From Spiro-02 sp034114085 (GTDB lineage Bacteria; Spirochaetota; Spirochaetia; Sphaerochaetales; Sphaerochaetaceae): a stretch of DNA of 64,000 nt. The notes under the pieces were generated by a model, which saw only the letters and a program-made list of their open reading frames with translations, did not search any database and was not told where the DNA came from. Shown piece by piece: positions 34,141-43,453 of this stretch. Location: contig JAXEWB010000040.1 in NCBI GenBank assembly GCA_034114085.1, positions 1 to 64,000 of the forward strand, given 5' to 3'. Position 1 is the first letter of the stretch. Every line of letters begins with the position of its first letter. A program made the translations under genes and the position numbers.

Positions 34141-35010
34141 CTACCCCTTGATTCCTGAACTCATCAATCCAGTTTTGATCTGCCGATGCCCGAGAATAAA
34201 GACAAGCAACAGCGGCACCATGCTTATCAACACCGCCGCATTGATTTGTCCATACTCACGGAACAAATCGTTGGAAAACTTGCTCATTCCCAGAGTTACG
34301 GTCTTCATGCTCTCGGTGGACACCACCAAAAGCGGCCAGAAGAATTCATTCCAACTCCAAGTACACTTGATAACGATGAACGTCACTATCGGACCGCTGA
34401 GCAACGGCACTATCACCCTCCTGAAAATCCAGAACTCCCCAGCGCCATCGATTCTTCCCGCTTCTATGTATGAATTCGGAATGGATGTCATAGATTCCTT
34501 CAGCAGGAACGTCCCAAACGCCGAAATACAACTGGGAATCATGATCCCAACATACGTGTTGATAAGATGCAGCTTGCTCGTCACCATAAACAATGGAATG
34601 GAAATCATCTCCATCGGGACCATGACCAAACCTAGGAATAAATAGAAGATGATGTTTTTCCCGGGGAAATTGAACTTCGCGAAACCATAACCAGAGGTCA
34701 ATCCGAGAATCAGCGCAGGAAACAATGAGCAGAATGTAACAACGATGGAATTAAAAATGAATATATAGAAAGGAACACCGTTCAATTGCGTTGCCGTTCC
34801 TAGAAATACATCCGTCAGATTCTGGAAATTCAGGAAACTATCGGGCAGGAGTCTATGCATCAAGGTTCTGTTCGGCATGTCGGTTATTTCGAGTGGAGTC
34901 TTGAACGCCGTAAATATAATCATGACAAACGGCGTCAGCACGAAAATGAAGAACAATCCCAATACAGTCCAATCTATGATATTCGTCTTTGACATCTTCG
35001 TATTCTTCAT
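34141..35010 (-). CDS. Carbohydrate ABC permease, MalG type (uronide operon)
   Basis: A 289-residue permease with six membrane segments. The EAA motif reads IEAGRIDGAGEFWIFRRVIVP (Gly in place of the second Ala), and it ends in GLMSSGIKG, typical of MalG-like CUT1 subunits. The ATG at 35010 has GAGAGG 8 nt upstream; an in-frame GTG at 35019 is less well placed. Partner of the MalF-type gene 12 nt upstream. As in the first ABC system of the window no ATPase gene is nearby. Confidence 0.9.
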   Translation of the reverse strand: MKNTKMSKTNIIDWTVLGLFFIFVLTPFVMIIFTAFKTPLEITDMPNRTLMHRLLPDSFLNFQNLTDVFLGTATQLNGVPFYIFIFNSIVVTFCSLFPALILGLTSGYGFAKFNFPGKNIIFYLFLGLVMVPMEMISIPLFMVTSKLHLINTYVGIMIPSCISAFGTFLLKESMTSIPNSYIEAGRIDGAGEFWIFRRVIVPLLSGPIVTFIVIKCTWSWNEFFWPLLVVSTESMKTVTLGMSKFSNDLFREYGQINAAVLISMVPLLLVFILGHRQIKTGLMSSGIKG

Positions 35011-35022
35011 GTCGTCCACCTC

Positions 35023-35901
35023 TCAATAATCGACTGTTCTACGCAGGAATATCTGTTGACACAAACTAATGACAAACAATGCGAGTATCAAAAGCACTGT
35101 CAACGCGGACGCAAGTCCATAGTTGTTGGTAAACAGATCTTTAATGAGATAAATCATAATTGTTCTGGTCGCCCCGGCAGGACCTCCGCCAGTCGAGGTA
35201 TAGATCTGGTCAAAAGCACGGAATGCAAAAATAGTCTCAAGAGTCAGAACCATGACCAACTGGGGATTAATCAACGGCAACGTAATTCTGAAAAATTTCC
35301 TAGTCTGGGAAACACCGTCAAGATCAGCGACTTCATAGAGACTTACCGGTACATTCTGTATTCCACCAAGAAGAATCATGATACCGAACGGCGCACGTAC
35401 CCAAATGGTGATAGGAAGTGTCGAAAATAAAGCTGATTGGGGAGCCCTAAGCCACAAAGGAGGGTTGGAAACCCCTACTGTTCGTAGAATATTGTTGATT
35501 AAACCAAGATTGGGATCCATGAGCCAGTCCCATACAATACCGGCGCTTACCATGGAAACAATGAACGGAATGAACGATAATGTCGTCAAAAAAGCTCCAC
35601 CCCTGTTTTTCAACCTAGATAAAGAATTAGCAATATATAAATCTATCAACAGCAACAAAGGGACGCTCATACCGGCAAAGCGCAGTGTAATGAGTGTGGA
35701 CTGCCACATGGTGTCACGAGAAAGAAGATCCTTAAAATTGGAAAATCCCACAAAAGCCCTTGTATTCAGCAAGAAATTCACCTTGCAGAACGCATTCATG
35801 AAACACAGCAGCAAAGGATATAGAAACACAAATAGGAAATATAGAAAAGAAGGTAATACAAACAAAAAACCTGTAAGCTTATATTTATTTTGTGTCGTCA
35901 T
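35023..35901 (-). CDS. Carbohydrate ABC permease, MalF type (uronide operon)
   Basis: A 292-residue permease beginning MTTQNKYKLTGFLFVLPSFL, with six hydrophobic segments. The coupling motif YEVADLDGVSQTRKFFRITLP is the EAA loop with the second Ala replaced. I start at 35901 (GAGGAAC upstream). It lies 101 nt after the binding-protein gene, the largest gap in the operon. Confidence 0.9.
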   Translation of the reverse strand: MTTQNKYKLTGFLFVLPSFLYFLFVFLYPLLLCFMNAFCKVNFLLNTRAFVGFSNFKDLLSRDTMWQSTLITLRFAGMSVPLLLLIDLYIANSLSRLKNRGGAFLTTLSFIPFIVSMVSAGIVWDWLMDPNLGLINNILRTVGVSNPPLWLRAPQSALFSTLPITIWVRAPFGIMILLGGIQNVPVSLYEVADLDGVSQTRKFFRITLPLINPQLVMVLTLETIFAFRAFDQIYTSTGGGPAGATRTIMIYLIKDLFTNNYGLASALTVLLILALFVISLCQQIFLRRTVDY

Positions 35902-36002
35902 ACAGTTCCTCATCAACAATGGAGCCGTTGCATAAGTCAAATATTGCGCAACGGCTCCAGATCACATACAGGCCATTGTTCTACAACAATCTTGGTCTTT
36001 GT

Positions 36003-37319
36003 CTAATTCTGAGCTAGAAGCTGATCAATCTTTACAGCGAGTGAATCAAGTTCCGTCCGGACATCGATTCCAGGTGTCCCCAGTACCTTCGCCACCACAT
36101 CTCCGAACAAAATCTGAATTGACCCGGACTGCTTGATGCTGTCGTATTTTGGCGCAGGATCCTTGTCTTTTGAATTCAACATCGCTTCTGCGTACGGCAT
36201 CTTGCCAAAATATTCATTGTCAAGTGTCAAGGTGGCGCTCAACACAGGAGGAAATCCTGCCGCTTCATGCATGAGTACGTCATATTCGGGCTTCGCAAGC
36301 TCCTTGAAGATATCCTGACAGATTTCAGGGTATTTTGTTTTTGCACTAATCAGATTTGCCCAGATACTTCCCGCGCCATCAGCAACAAGATTCACGCTCC
36401 CTCCAGAAACAAATGGAATCACCGCGAAATGGATATCAGGGGCCTTGTCCAATGTATCCTGGGCAAACCACCCTTCTCTGTTGATAATCGATGCCTGTCC
36501 GGCTTGGAAAGCAGCTTCCGGACTACCGAATTCCAGATTGGAAATACGATACCCGTATACAAGGTCATTGAGCCACTGGAACGCCTTGACTGCTTCAGGA
36601 CTGTTCACATAACCAGTAGAAGTCGTCAGATCCTCAGACAGCAAACGGGCGCTCATATTGTGGAAATACGGAAAGAACTTACTTGCGACACCATCTCCGG
36701 TACCAAGATATCGAGGCTGGAAACCGGACCGAACGATCTTGCCGGAAGCGGTGTATTTCGTCAATTTCTTCGCCAATTCGGTAAGCTCTTCCAGTGTTCG
36801 CGGCATATCCTTCTCTGGATCAAGCCCAACTTCCACCATATGGTCAGTATTGATATACAGCATCTGGAGAGAACCGCCTTCTACAGGAAAACCATACCGC
36901 TCTCCATTGAACATACCGGAATCGCTGAACATGGGGGCAAGACCTTCATCCCATACGGTACGCACATCTTCACGCAATGGAAGCGCTATTGGATTCGCTC
37001 CTCCATTCAGCGCCCAGTCACTGGTACGGCCCAAGAAAAAGTCAGGGCCGTTGTCTGAAGCGAATCCAGTCAGATATTTCGCTTCATAACCCGAATACTC
37101 AATTACCTCAGCTCGGCAGGTCACCTGGTCATAACCAAGATTCTTGGCGGCCAGATTCACCGCCTCAGCGAACGCTTGTACGCTTGCAGGAGAATGTCCG
37201 TAATGCGACCAGTACACCAGTTCAACCGGACTCGACGCCTTTTCCTGCACCCCATTCGCAAACAGCATGGCGGGCACGAACATCAGCACACACAAAAGAC
37301 CCACTACCGTCTTTTTCAT
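36003..37319 (-). CDS. Extracellular sugar-binding protein (family 1) of the uronide operon
   Basis: A 438-residue secreted binding protein. Signal peptide MKKTVVGLLCVLMFVPAMLFA with cleavage before NGVQEK, the pattern also seen in spirochaete binding proteins. Core motifs are VELVYWSHYGHS and FQAGQASIINREGWFAQD. The start at 37319 has AAGGAGG 5 nt upstream. First gene of the operon, divergent from a LacI-type regulator across a region full of palindromes. The cargo is probably an unsaturated or uronate-containing oligosaccharide, judged by GH88. Confidence 0.9.
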   Translation of the reverse strand: MKKTVVGLLCVLMFVPAMLFANGVQEKASSPVELVYWSHYGHSPASVQAFAEAVNLAAKNLGYDQVTCRAEVIEYSGYEAKYLTGFASDNGPDFFLGRTSDWALNGGANPIALPLREDVRTVWDEGLAPMFSDSGMFNGERYGFPVEGGSLQMLYINTDHMVEVGLDPEKDMPRTLEELTELAKKLTKYTASGKIVRSGFQPRYLGTGDGVASKFFPYFHNMSARLLSEDLTTSTGYVNSPEAVKAFQWLNDLVYGYRISNLEFGSPEAAFQAGQASIINREGWFAQDTLDKAPDIHFAVIPFVSGGSVNLVADGAGSIWANLISAKTKYPEICQDIFKELAKPEYDVLMHEAAGFPPVLSATLTLDNEYFGKMPYAEAMLNSKDKDPAPKYDSIKQSGSIQILFGDVVAKVLGTPGIDVRTELDSLAVKIDQLLAQN

Positions 37320-37479
37320 ACGTTCCTCCTTCAAAAACCAATAGGACTTATATTTTGAGAACCATTGATTTTTCTTGAAAATTTTATGGAAACACCATTA
37401 TCGATGTCTCCATACCCTTCGCCTCTACTACATAGATAATATTCAATTGTCAGATCATCCATCGCTCAATGATCGTACA

Positions 37480-37630
37480 ATATTGACATATATATTGTAT
37501 TAATTAATGTCAATATATATCTGTCATGATGAATATTATCATCCACAATATAACTTGTAAAGAATTTTTTTTATAAAAAACCATATTTATAATACTAATT
37601 GACATAAATAATACTTTATTAGTGTCAATT
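37480..37630. promoter_or_regulatory. Palindromic operator region between the uronide operon and lacI
   Basis: Two long-armed palindromes: ATATTGACAT (37480-37489) with ATGTCAATAT (37507-37516), and AATTGACA (37597-37604) with TGTCAATT (37623-37630). Right arm AGTGTCA (37621-37627) also pairs with TGACACT (37641-37647). All share the TTGACA/TGTCAA core, which doubles as a -35-like hexamer on both strands. The rest of 37320-37687 is AT-rich and gene-free. Confidence 0.55.
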
Positions 37631-37652
37631 ATATTCGAAATGACACTATTTC

Positions 37653-37681
37653 TTGACTTTTATTCAACATCATTTTATGAT
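37653..37681 (+). promoter_or_regulatory. Promoter of the lacI-type gene, possibly leaderless
   Basis: TTGACT (37653-37658), 17 nt, TATGAT (37676-37681). Only 6 nt separate the -10 from the ATG at 37688, and there is no ribosome site, so transcription would start at or near the start codon. Confidence 0.55.
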
Positions 37682-37687
37682 TGCAAT

Positions 37688-38674
37688 ATGAGACAAACTG
37701 ACACTAAAGAAGAATTGATAATAAAGATACAGAAACTATCCGGCATTTCCAGATCCACGATCTTTCGATATTTCGCAGGAAAACAGGTACGAGAAAGTTC
37801 AAAGCAGAAAATCTGTAACGCCATCGCTTCCATAGAAGGAGGGAAGCACATAAATGAAGAACAGAAACTTGAGATAGTTGTACCTGTAAATTCCCATAAT
37901 TTCGATGATTTCAAAGGTTATGGGGAAGTCCTCTCCGGTATCTTGGATGAAGCGTCGAAAAAGGGAATCGCCGTTCGCCTTGAACATGAACCGGGTTACT
38001 ACGCCGAAAATGGACGGGGAACGGGAGTAATCATTCTCGGGAAAGATACTGAAGAACTAAAAAGCGAATGCATGCGACTCAGAAAACAACAAATCCCTTT
38101 TGTTTTGATCAACCGTGCAATCGACAAACCGGGAATCAGCTATGTCACAGTGGACGTGCGCCAAGGGGCTTATGATATGGCGACGCATCTCCTTGACCAA
38201 GGTTATAAACGAATAGCCTTTTGGGGGAATCAGACCAATATGGTTTCCCAGGGAAAGTTAGCAGGCCTCAGGGACGCACTCACAGAACGGAATATACCAT
38301 ATGATGAGGATATAATCGAAACTGATGTTGAAAAACATCCTTTGGAAGAGACATTCGACCATTTTATGAAAATGGAAAATAAACCGGACGCGTTCATGAC
38401 CATGGACGATGAAACCGCATTAAGGGTCATCCGATTGGCGTTCATGAAAAACATCCAAGTCCCCCATGATCTCGGGGTAAGCGGAATGAATGACATCGAA
38501 TCGTCCGAAAACGTCATACCATCAATTTCCAGTATCCACTACCCTTTCAGAACACTGGGCATCCTTGCCGTGGACACCTTATGGAAGTTGCTTCATGAAC
38601 AACAGGTACAATCTATCCGAATGATAATCGGCCATAAGATTATGCTCCGGGACAGTACGAAAAAGGAAATTTGA
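37688..38674 (+). CDS. LacI-family transcriptional regulator
   Basis: A 328-residue regulator. Residues 8-50 are the helix-turn-helix and hinge (KIQKLSGISRSTIFRYFAGK), somewhat shorter than standard LacI. The remainder is the periplasmic-binding-protein-like sensor (VIILGKDTEELKSECMR, INRAIDKPGISYVTVDVRQG, DAFMTMDDETALRVIR, GVSGMNDIESS). The start at 37688 is chosen from the protein pattern; no ribosome site exists and the -10 is 6 nt upstream. Divergent from the uronide operon, it probably represses that operon and itself through the TTGACA palindromes, with a uronide as inducer (inference). Confidence 0.88.
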   Translation: MRQTDTKEELIIKIQKLSGISRSTIFRYFAGKQVRESSKQKICNAIASIEGGKHINEEQKLEIVVPVNSHNFDDFKGYGEVLSGILDEASKKGIAVRLEHEPGYYAENGRGTGVIILGKDTEELKSECMRLRKQQIPFVLINRAIDKPGISYVTVDVRQGAYDMATHLLDQGYKRIAFWGNQTNMVSQGKLAGLRDALTERNIPYDEDIIETDVEKHPLEETFDHFMKMENKPDAFMTMDDETALRVIRLAFMKNIQVPHDLGVSGMNDIESSENVIPSISSIHYPFRTLGILAVDTLWKLLHEQQVQSIRMIIGHKIMLRDSTKKEI

Positions 38675-39139
38675 ACGATGATTCATCTGCGTACAACGGG
38701 CATGCCCTTGAAGAAATAAACATCAATCTGGATTCAATGGAATTTGAACCGGCACTTTAGCGGGCTAGTCCGCCGAACGGAAAACTACAACCGCAAGTTC
38801 CCATGAACGGCTTTAACCTACTTCCCTAGCGAAGGAGACATGCCCCAGGTCAAGAAAGCAAAGCCGGAGACAGATAAGGTATACGGCTCCGGCGAAGCGA
38901 CGCAGAGATGGGCTATCCCCCTGCCCCTCTAGCGAAGGAAGAACTTCCCCCGAACCAAGAAGCAAAGGCAAGGACAGTGCTATTGCACGGCCTTGCCGAA
39001 GCGACGAAGGTATGGGGAGTTATTCCGAGCTAGGTTCCGCCGACGGAGAATCTTCCCAGAACAAGGCGCAAAAGAAGCGGCAGCGCTATTGCACGACGCT
39101 CCGATTGCAACGCAGTAATGGAGAGATTCTCCTAGGCGG
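38675..39139. repeat. Array of three diverged palindromic repeats of about 100 bp
   Basis: Units begin near 38826 and 38930 with CTAGCGAAGGA and near 39030 with CTAGGTTCCGCC. Each holds a hairpin: GCCGGA/TCCGGC in the first, GGCAAGG/CCTTGCC enclosing GTGC-TATT-GCAC in the second, and the CGGCAGCG/CGCTCCG variant in the third. GGAGAATCT (39046-39054) and AGATTCTCC (39124-39132) bracket the third. GCTATTGCACG is shared by units two and three. The last unit ends 8 nt after the ribonucleotide reductase stop (minus strand) and may terminate it. No gene is present. Confidence 0.65.
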
Positions 39140-41659
39140 TTAGCATTCGCTGTGACCGCAGGAGATACACTTCTTACACCCCTCGATATTAATGAACGTC
39201 ACATTCCCGCAGACCGGGCAGACATCGGGGGTGATGCCGTTGTTGGTGACAGCGGCGAGCCCCAGGTCCAGCTGCATGTTTTCGGCCTTGGCGTCTTCGT
39301 CCTCCTCGTCGGGCAGCTTGGCGGCGGCGACCTGCATCGCGGTGGCGTTGCCGATATGCTCCTCCAAAGTCTGGGCGATAGCGTCGGGAAGACTCATGAC
39401 GCGGTTCTTGCCGAATCCCATCGGCCGACCACTGCCGATACCCTTGAGCTGGGCTATAATCGCCTGAGCGCGCTGTTTCGGAGTAAGGGGACTGGGCATA
39501 CGCAGTATCAAGCTGATCAGACGGCCGATGCCCTCGGCGTCGGCTGCGACATCAGAACCGACCTTAGCCACGTTGATAAATACTTCGAACGGATCCTCGT
39601 ACTGATCTCCGTCGGAATTGACCGTGATATAGGCCGTGCCAATCGGAGTTGCCTTGCGATATGTAGTTCCACGAAGGACGGTGGAACGAAGGCGCGGCTT
39701 TGGCTCGACGGGCGCGGGTTTCGGCGCATCTTCCTTCTTCTCGTCTTTCTTCTCGTCCTTGGCCTTCAGCACCTGGGTGTCGCGCGAACCGTCACGGTAG
39801 GTCGTGCCGCCCTTGCAACCGAGATCATACAGCAATTCATAGAGCTTGCCGGTCTGCTCGACGGTATAGTCGGAGGGAGTGTTGCCCGTTTTGGAAATCG
39901 AGGAGTCAACCCAACGCTGAATAGCCGCCTGTACGCGGACATGTCCTTCTGGAGCGAGATCCATGGCAGAAACAAAATACGCGGGCCGGGGCTGGCCGGG
40001 ATGGGCCTTGACCCATTCATCATATACAGCCACACGTTCGATATTTGAGCCCATACGACCGACGCGCTCCCATTCCCAGAAATAGTACGGCTCGATACCG
40101 GTGCTGGTACCGACCATCGTGCCGGTGGTGCCGGTGGGCGCCTGGGTCAGCAACGTGACATTGCGGAGACCTTTGTTGCGGACGTTTTCGCGAAGGGATT
40201 CCGGCATCTGCTTCATGAAACCGCTTTGGAGCAGCTTGTCGGCGTCGAACATCGAAAAAGCCCCCTTCTCTACCGCAAGATCACTACTTTCGGCATATGC
40301 CTCTTCGCAGATGAACTTATACAGCTCGTCGATGAACTTGATCGACTCGTCGCTGCCATAACCCAGCTCCAACTTGATCAGCATATCGGCGAGCCCCATG
40401 GTACCGAGGCCGATACGGCGTTCAGACTGCTGGCGCTGCCGGTTCTCCTCGAAGAAATAGGGAGTGTCATCGATCACATTGTCCAGAAAACGGACCGCGC
40501 TCCGAACCGCCCGGCCAAGCTCCTTCCACAAAACCTTCCTGTCCTCCACGAACTTGCTCAGGTTGATGGAACCGAGATTACAGACGCCCCAAGGAGGAAG
40601 CCCCTGTTCGCCGCAAGGGTTCGTGCTCTGGATCGTGCAGTAGTACCAGGAATTGGACATCTTATTATAACGGTCGATGAAAAACACACCCGGTTCAGCG
40701 GAAGCCCAGGCGCTCTCGATGATGGCGTTCCATACGTCGCGCGCCTTGAGCGTCTGGTATGGAATGACCTTGTGTCCCGCCGCCTTCCAAGCATTGAGGT
40801 CGCCGTCCCATTTCTCGTTGTATTCGGGATCGCTGGTGTCGGGGAAGCAAGTCTCCCATACCCCGTCCTTGCGAACGGCCTCCATGAAATCGTCGGTAAT
40901 GCCGACGCTGATGTTGGCGTTGACGATCTTGTCCATCTCGCGCTTGCTGTTGATGAAGTCTATGATATCCGGATGCCAGACGTTGAGGATCAGCATCAGG
41001 GCGCCGCGGCGGGACCCCCCCTGTTCGATCAGACCGGTGACGAAACTGAACAACGCACCCCACGAGACGGATCCGCTGCTGCGGCCATTGACCCCCTTCA
41101 CATAGCTGTGGCGGGGACGAAGCGAGGAAAGGTTCATGCCGACGCCGCCGCCTCGGCTCATGATCTCCGTCATTTGGCCGAGGGAAGCGATGATCCCGCC
41201 ACGGCTATCCTTGGGGGACGGGATGACATAGCAATTGAAATAGGTCAAGTTCTGGTCAGTGCCCGCGCCGGTGAGGATACGTCCGCCAGGAACGAATTTC
41301 CAGTCCTCAAGCAACCAGTTGAACTCCTTCTCCCACTTCTTGCGGACATCGGGTTTCTCCTGCTCCGCGATACCGCGGGCGACACGCGCAAGCATCTGCG
41401 CAGGATCGGTTTCCAGCGGTTTATCGACATTTTCCACTTTTGTATGGATGACGGTGCCGTCCTCCAGCTTCACAGTAATCTGCTTGTCGTCTTCAATCTC
41501 AGTGACATTGCCGATCTCTCGCTGACCCGTCTTTGGATTGCTGACAGCGACAACAAGATCACCGACCGACAGGCTCTCTTTCTTGACATCCTTCAACGCA
41601 TAACGATCTAGGAAAATCTTCCTTCCAAGCGGACTTAACTGATTCTTGACTACAGCCAT
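39140..41659 (-). CDS. nrdJ: Adenosylcobalamin-dependent (class II) ribonucleoside-diphosphate reductase
   Basis: An 839-residue enzyme that makes deoxyribonucleotides without oxygen dependence, using a B12 radical. Landmarks are SRGGGVGMNLSSLRPR, the active-site loop NPCGEQGLPPWGVCNLGSI, RRIGLGTMGLADML, LLTQAPTGTTGTMVGTSTGI and a C-terminal zinc ribbon (CPVCGNVTFI...CISCGHSEC) that also supplies the redox cysteines. Between RYALKD and ETDPAQM (residues 25-83) lies an extra beta-rich insert (VGDLVVAVSNPKTGQREIG). The start at 41659 has GGGGGT upstream. It stands alone. Its 3' end abuts a palindromic repeat array. Confidence 0.95.
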   Translation of the reverse strand: MAVVKNQLSPLGRKIFLDRYALKDVKKESLSVGDLVVAVSNPKTGQREIGNVTEIEDDKQITVKLEDGTVIHTKVENVDKPLETDPAQMLARVARGIAEQEKPDVRKKWEKEFNWLLEDWKFVPGGRILTGAGTDQNLTYFNCYVIPSPKDSRGGIIASLGQMTEIMSRGGGVGMNLSSLRPRHSYVKGVNGRSSGSVSWGALFSFVTGLIEQGGSRRGALMLILNVWHPDIIDFINSKREMDKIVNANISVGITDDFMEAVRKDGVWETCFPDTSDPEYNEKWDGDLNAWKAAGHKVIPYQTLKARDVWNAIIESAWASAEPGVFFIDRYNKMSNSWYYCTIQSTNPCGEQGLPPWGVCNLGSINLSKFVEDRKVLWKELGRAVRSAVRFLDNVIDDTPYFFEENRQRQQSERRIGLGTMGLADMLIKLELGYGSDESIKFIDELYKFICEEAYAESSDLAVEKGAFSMFDADKLLQSGFMKQMPESLRENVRNKGLRNVTLLTQAPTGTTGTMVGTSTGIEPYYFWEWERVGRMGSNIERVAVYDEWVKAHPGQPRPAYFVSAMDLAPEGHVRVQAAIQRWVDSSISKTGNTPSDYTVEQTGKLYELLYDLGCKGGTTYRDGSRDTQVLKAKDEKKDEKKEDAPKPAPVEPKPRLRSTVLRGTTYRKATPIGTAYITVNSDGDQYEDPFEVFINVAKVGSDVAADAEGIGRLISLILRMPSPLTPKQRAQAIIAQLKGIGSGRPMGFGKNRVMSLPDAIAQTLEEHIGNATAMQVAAAKLPDEEDEDAKAENMQLDLGLAAVTNNGITPDVCPVCGNVTFINIEGCKKCISCGHSEC

Positions 41660-42237
41660 ACTACCCCCGAACAATTCTGAGAAAATAAATTATTGGTAGG
41701 ACAAACTTGAGAGCCAAACAATCCATGGCGCCACAAGAGAACAGTAGTGCGCGGTACCTGCCGCGGACACCATGCCAGTCCCATCCGTCATACCCATGAC
41801 AACACGTCCGGCTCCCCGGACACCTTCTTTACCATAGCACAAGCTCAAAAACAAGGCAAGAGGAAAGACAACATTTATGGTGTGCTGTTTATTTACCCAC
41901 CGCTATATATAGCGTATATATAATTTTTATAGCAGAAAGATATCGTCTGTATATAGTAACAACAGAACTATCAGATTCAGTCAACCAACAGTTTGTCCGG
42001 CACAGTTCCTTGCGTACATTGGAATTGGAGTCCATGGTTTTTTTCAGGAAATCGGGGGGAAGAAAACAGAGCGCCGACGTTCTCCCACGCTTTATGCGCG
42101 ATAATAAAAACAACATGCCACTAGATGCGCAAATAAAAAGACCGTCGCACTCCGGCATGCCCCTTTCATGAACAAGATTCCCGTCCAACAAAAAAGAACA
42201 CCCCGCATCGCGACAGTCCTTTCAAACAAAGATGGCA
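41660..42237. other. Gene-free stretch upstream of nrdJ
   Basis: About 580 nt. I see a perfect hairpin GTCCGG-loop-CCGGAC near 41809-41824, but not the conserved core of a cobalamin riboswitch, which I looked for because nrdJ needs B12. A 100-codon frame on the minus strand (42191-41889) has no ribosome site or family resemblance and is not called. Confidence 0.4.
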
Positions 42238-42624
42238 CTAACGGCCGCAGGTACAGGAATGCCCCTCGCCATGCTGGTGCTCATGTCCATGACTGTGTCC
42301 CGCACATACAGCGCCGGTGGAACGCAACGTACCGGCCAGATAGGAGGCCACCACGTCGTCGGCCGTACCTTCCGCACCAAGCACCACTTCAATGCCATGT
42401 TCATTGAAAATTTCCATGGCCCCGGCGCCCATACACCCACTGACAATCACTTCCACGCCCTGTTCGGCAAGAAAATCGGGAAGAAACCCCGGACGATGTC
42501 CGGGGTTTGGAATCTCCTGTACGCCAAGCACCGACGTACCGTCCGCGTCGTAAAACCGAAACACATCGCAATGTCCGAAATGGCCAAGCTGGCCGGAACT
42601 ACTGCAAGCTACCGCTATCTTCAT
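42238..42624 (-). CDS. NifB/NifX-type dinitrogenase cofactor-domain protein with His-rich tail
   Basis: A 128-residue protein of the NifX/NafY-like fold (MKIAVACSSSGQLGHFGHC, VIVSGCMGAGAMEIFNEHGI). In organisms without nitrogenase such proteins bind Fe-S or metal clusters with unclear roles. The last 20 residues are rich in His and Cys (GHSHGHEHQHGEGHSCTC), a likely metal-binding tail. The start at 42624 has AGGAGG 9 nt upstream. It follows the DUF134 gene by 35 nt as second gene of an operon. Confidence 0.85.
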   Translation of the reverse strand: MKIAVACSSSGQLGHFGHCDVFRFYDADGTSVLGVQEIPNPGHRPGFLPDFLAEQGVEVIVSGCMGAGAMEIFNEHGIEVVLGAEGTADDVVASYLAGTLRSTGAVCAGHSHGHEHQHGEGHSCTCGR

Positions 42625-42659
42625 ACCGCATATCCTCCTATGCTTGATGCATGTTGCAT

Positions 42660-43397
42660 TCAATCCACTGGATCGGGTTGTTCATCTTCCGCTGGTCCAA
42701 CCCGAAAATCCCCCAGCCGTACCAGCCTCCCCTGCCGTAGCGCCAGAAGATTATCCTCTACGGAAAGTCCTACCGTCCTGTAGACTGGAATACCGGCTCC
42801 AAGCAACAGCCCACCGACATGCACCCCGCATCGCGAGGCTAATACAGCGTCCACATCCATGCCGACCAGTTTCTCCGCGACGATTGTTCCCGCGGACCCC
42901 GGATGGGCGGCAAGGGGATTGTCAAAAAACTCAACCCGCTCTCCATCAACAATCAGAAAACCATCGCAACGGGCGAAAGACGACGAAACGACCTTTCGCG
43001 ATGCATCCACAGGAACGGCGACTTTGAATGTACCGACAACCATCCTTCCACGCACCTGTGAACCATGGGGGCAAGAACGGCAGGCGGGAGCATCTTCGTC
43101 CACCTCGCCACACAGCAAAAAGGACCCGCCTTCGATGCGGAGAGCCTTGCCTTGCACGAGGCAAAGAGCAAGTTTCCGCCGGGCGCGGGCATAGAGGCTT
43201 TGAATGGAAGCCCTCGCCACCAACATCTGGCGGGCGCACTCCTCCTGGGTGAATCCCTCGTAATCAATCAGGCGTATCGTCTCGTATTCATCCACCGACA
43301 TTGTAACGACGGACGCCCGAATGTCCTCGGCAGGAACGAACGAAACGCAGCGGGGCATCATACAGACCCGCTTCCATTTTTGAGGTCGCGACACCAC
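42660..43397 (-). CDS. DUF134 DNA-binding domain fused to a NifX-like domain
   Basis: A 245-residue protein. Residues 1-105 are DUF134, a sigma-70-region-4-like helix-turn-helix (RPQKWKRVCMMPRCVSFVPA, DYEGFTQEECARQMLVARAS). A cysteine pair (CRSC) follows, then residues 125-235 form a dinitrogenase iron-molybdenum cofactor domain (GTFKVAVPVDASRKVVSSSF, VDAVLASRCGVHVGGLL). The start is one of two successive GTG codons (43397/43394). The combination suggests a metal or cluster sensor that regulates its own operon; a 28-bp palindrome lies 57 nt upstream. This role is inference. Confidence 0.85.
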   Translation of the reverse strand: MVSRPQKWKRVCMMPRCVSFVPAEDIRASVVTMSVDEYETIRLIDYEGFTQEECARQMLVARASIQSLYARARRKLALCLVQGKALRIEGGSFLLCGEVDEDAPACRSCPHGSQVRGRMVVGTFKVAVPVDASRKVVSSSFARCDGFLIVDGERVEFFDNPLAAHPGSAGTIVAEKLVGMDVDAVLASRCGVHVGGLLLGAGIPVYRTVGLSVEDNLLALRQGRLVRLGDFRVGPAEDEQPDPVD

Positions 43398-43453
43398 ATC
43401 CCCCTTGCTGCGAATTCTTCACAGGAATGAGCTGAAATCAATGATACAATATC

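Noticed and set aside
41660..41900. Cobalamin riboswitch before nrdJ
   Set aside because: I looked for the conserved B12-box and the CCCGC-ACTGT core on the minus strand; only a loose CGCGCACTACTGT is present, and the surrounding fold does not fit.
41889..42191. 100-codon minus-strand gene upstream of nrdJ
   Set aside because: No ribosome site, mixed composition and no family features.
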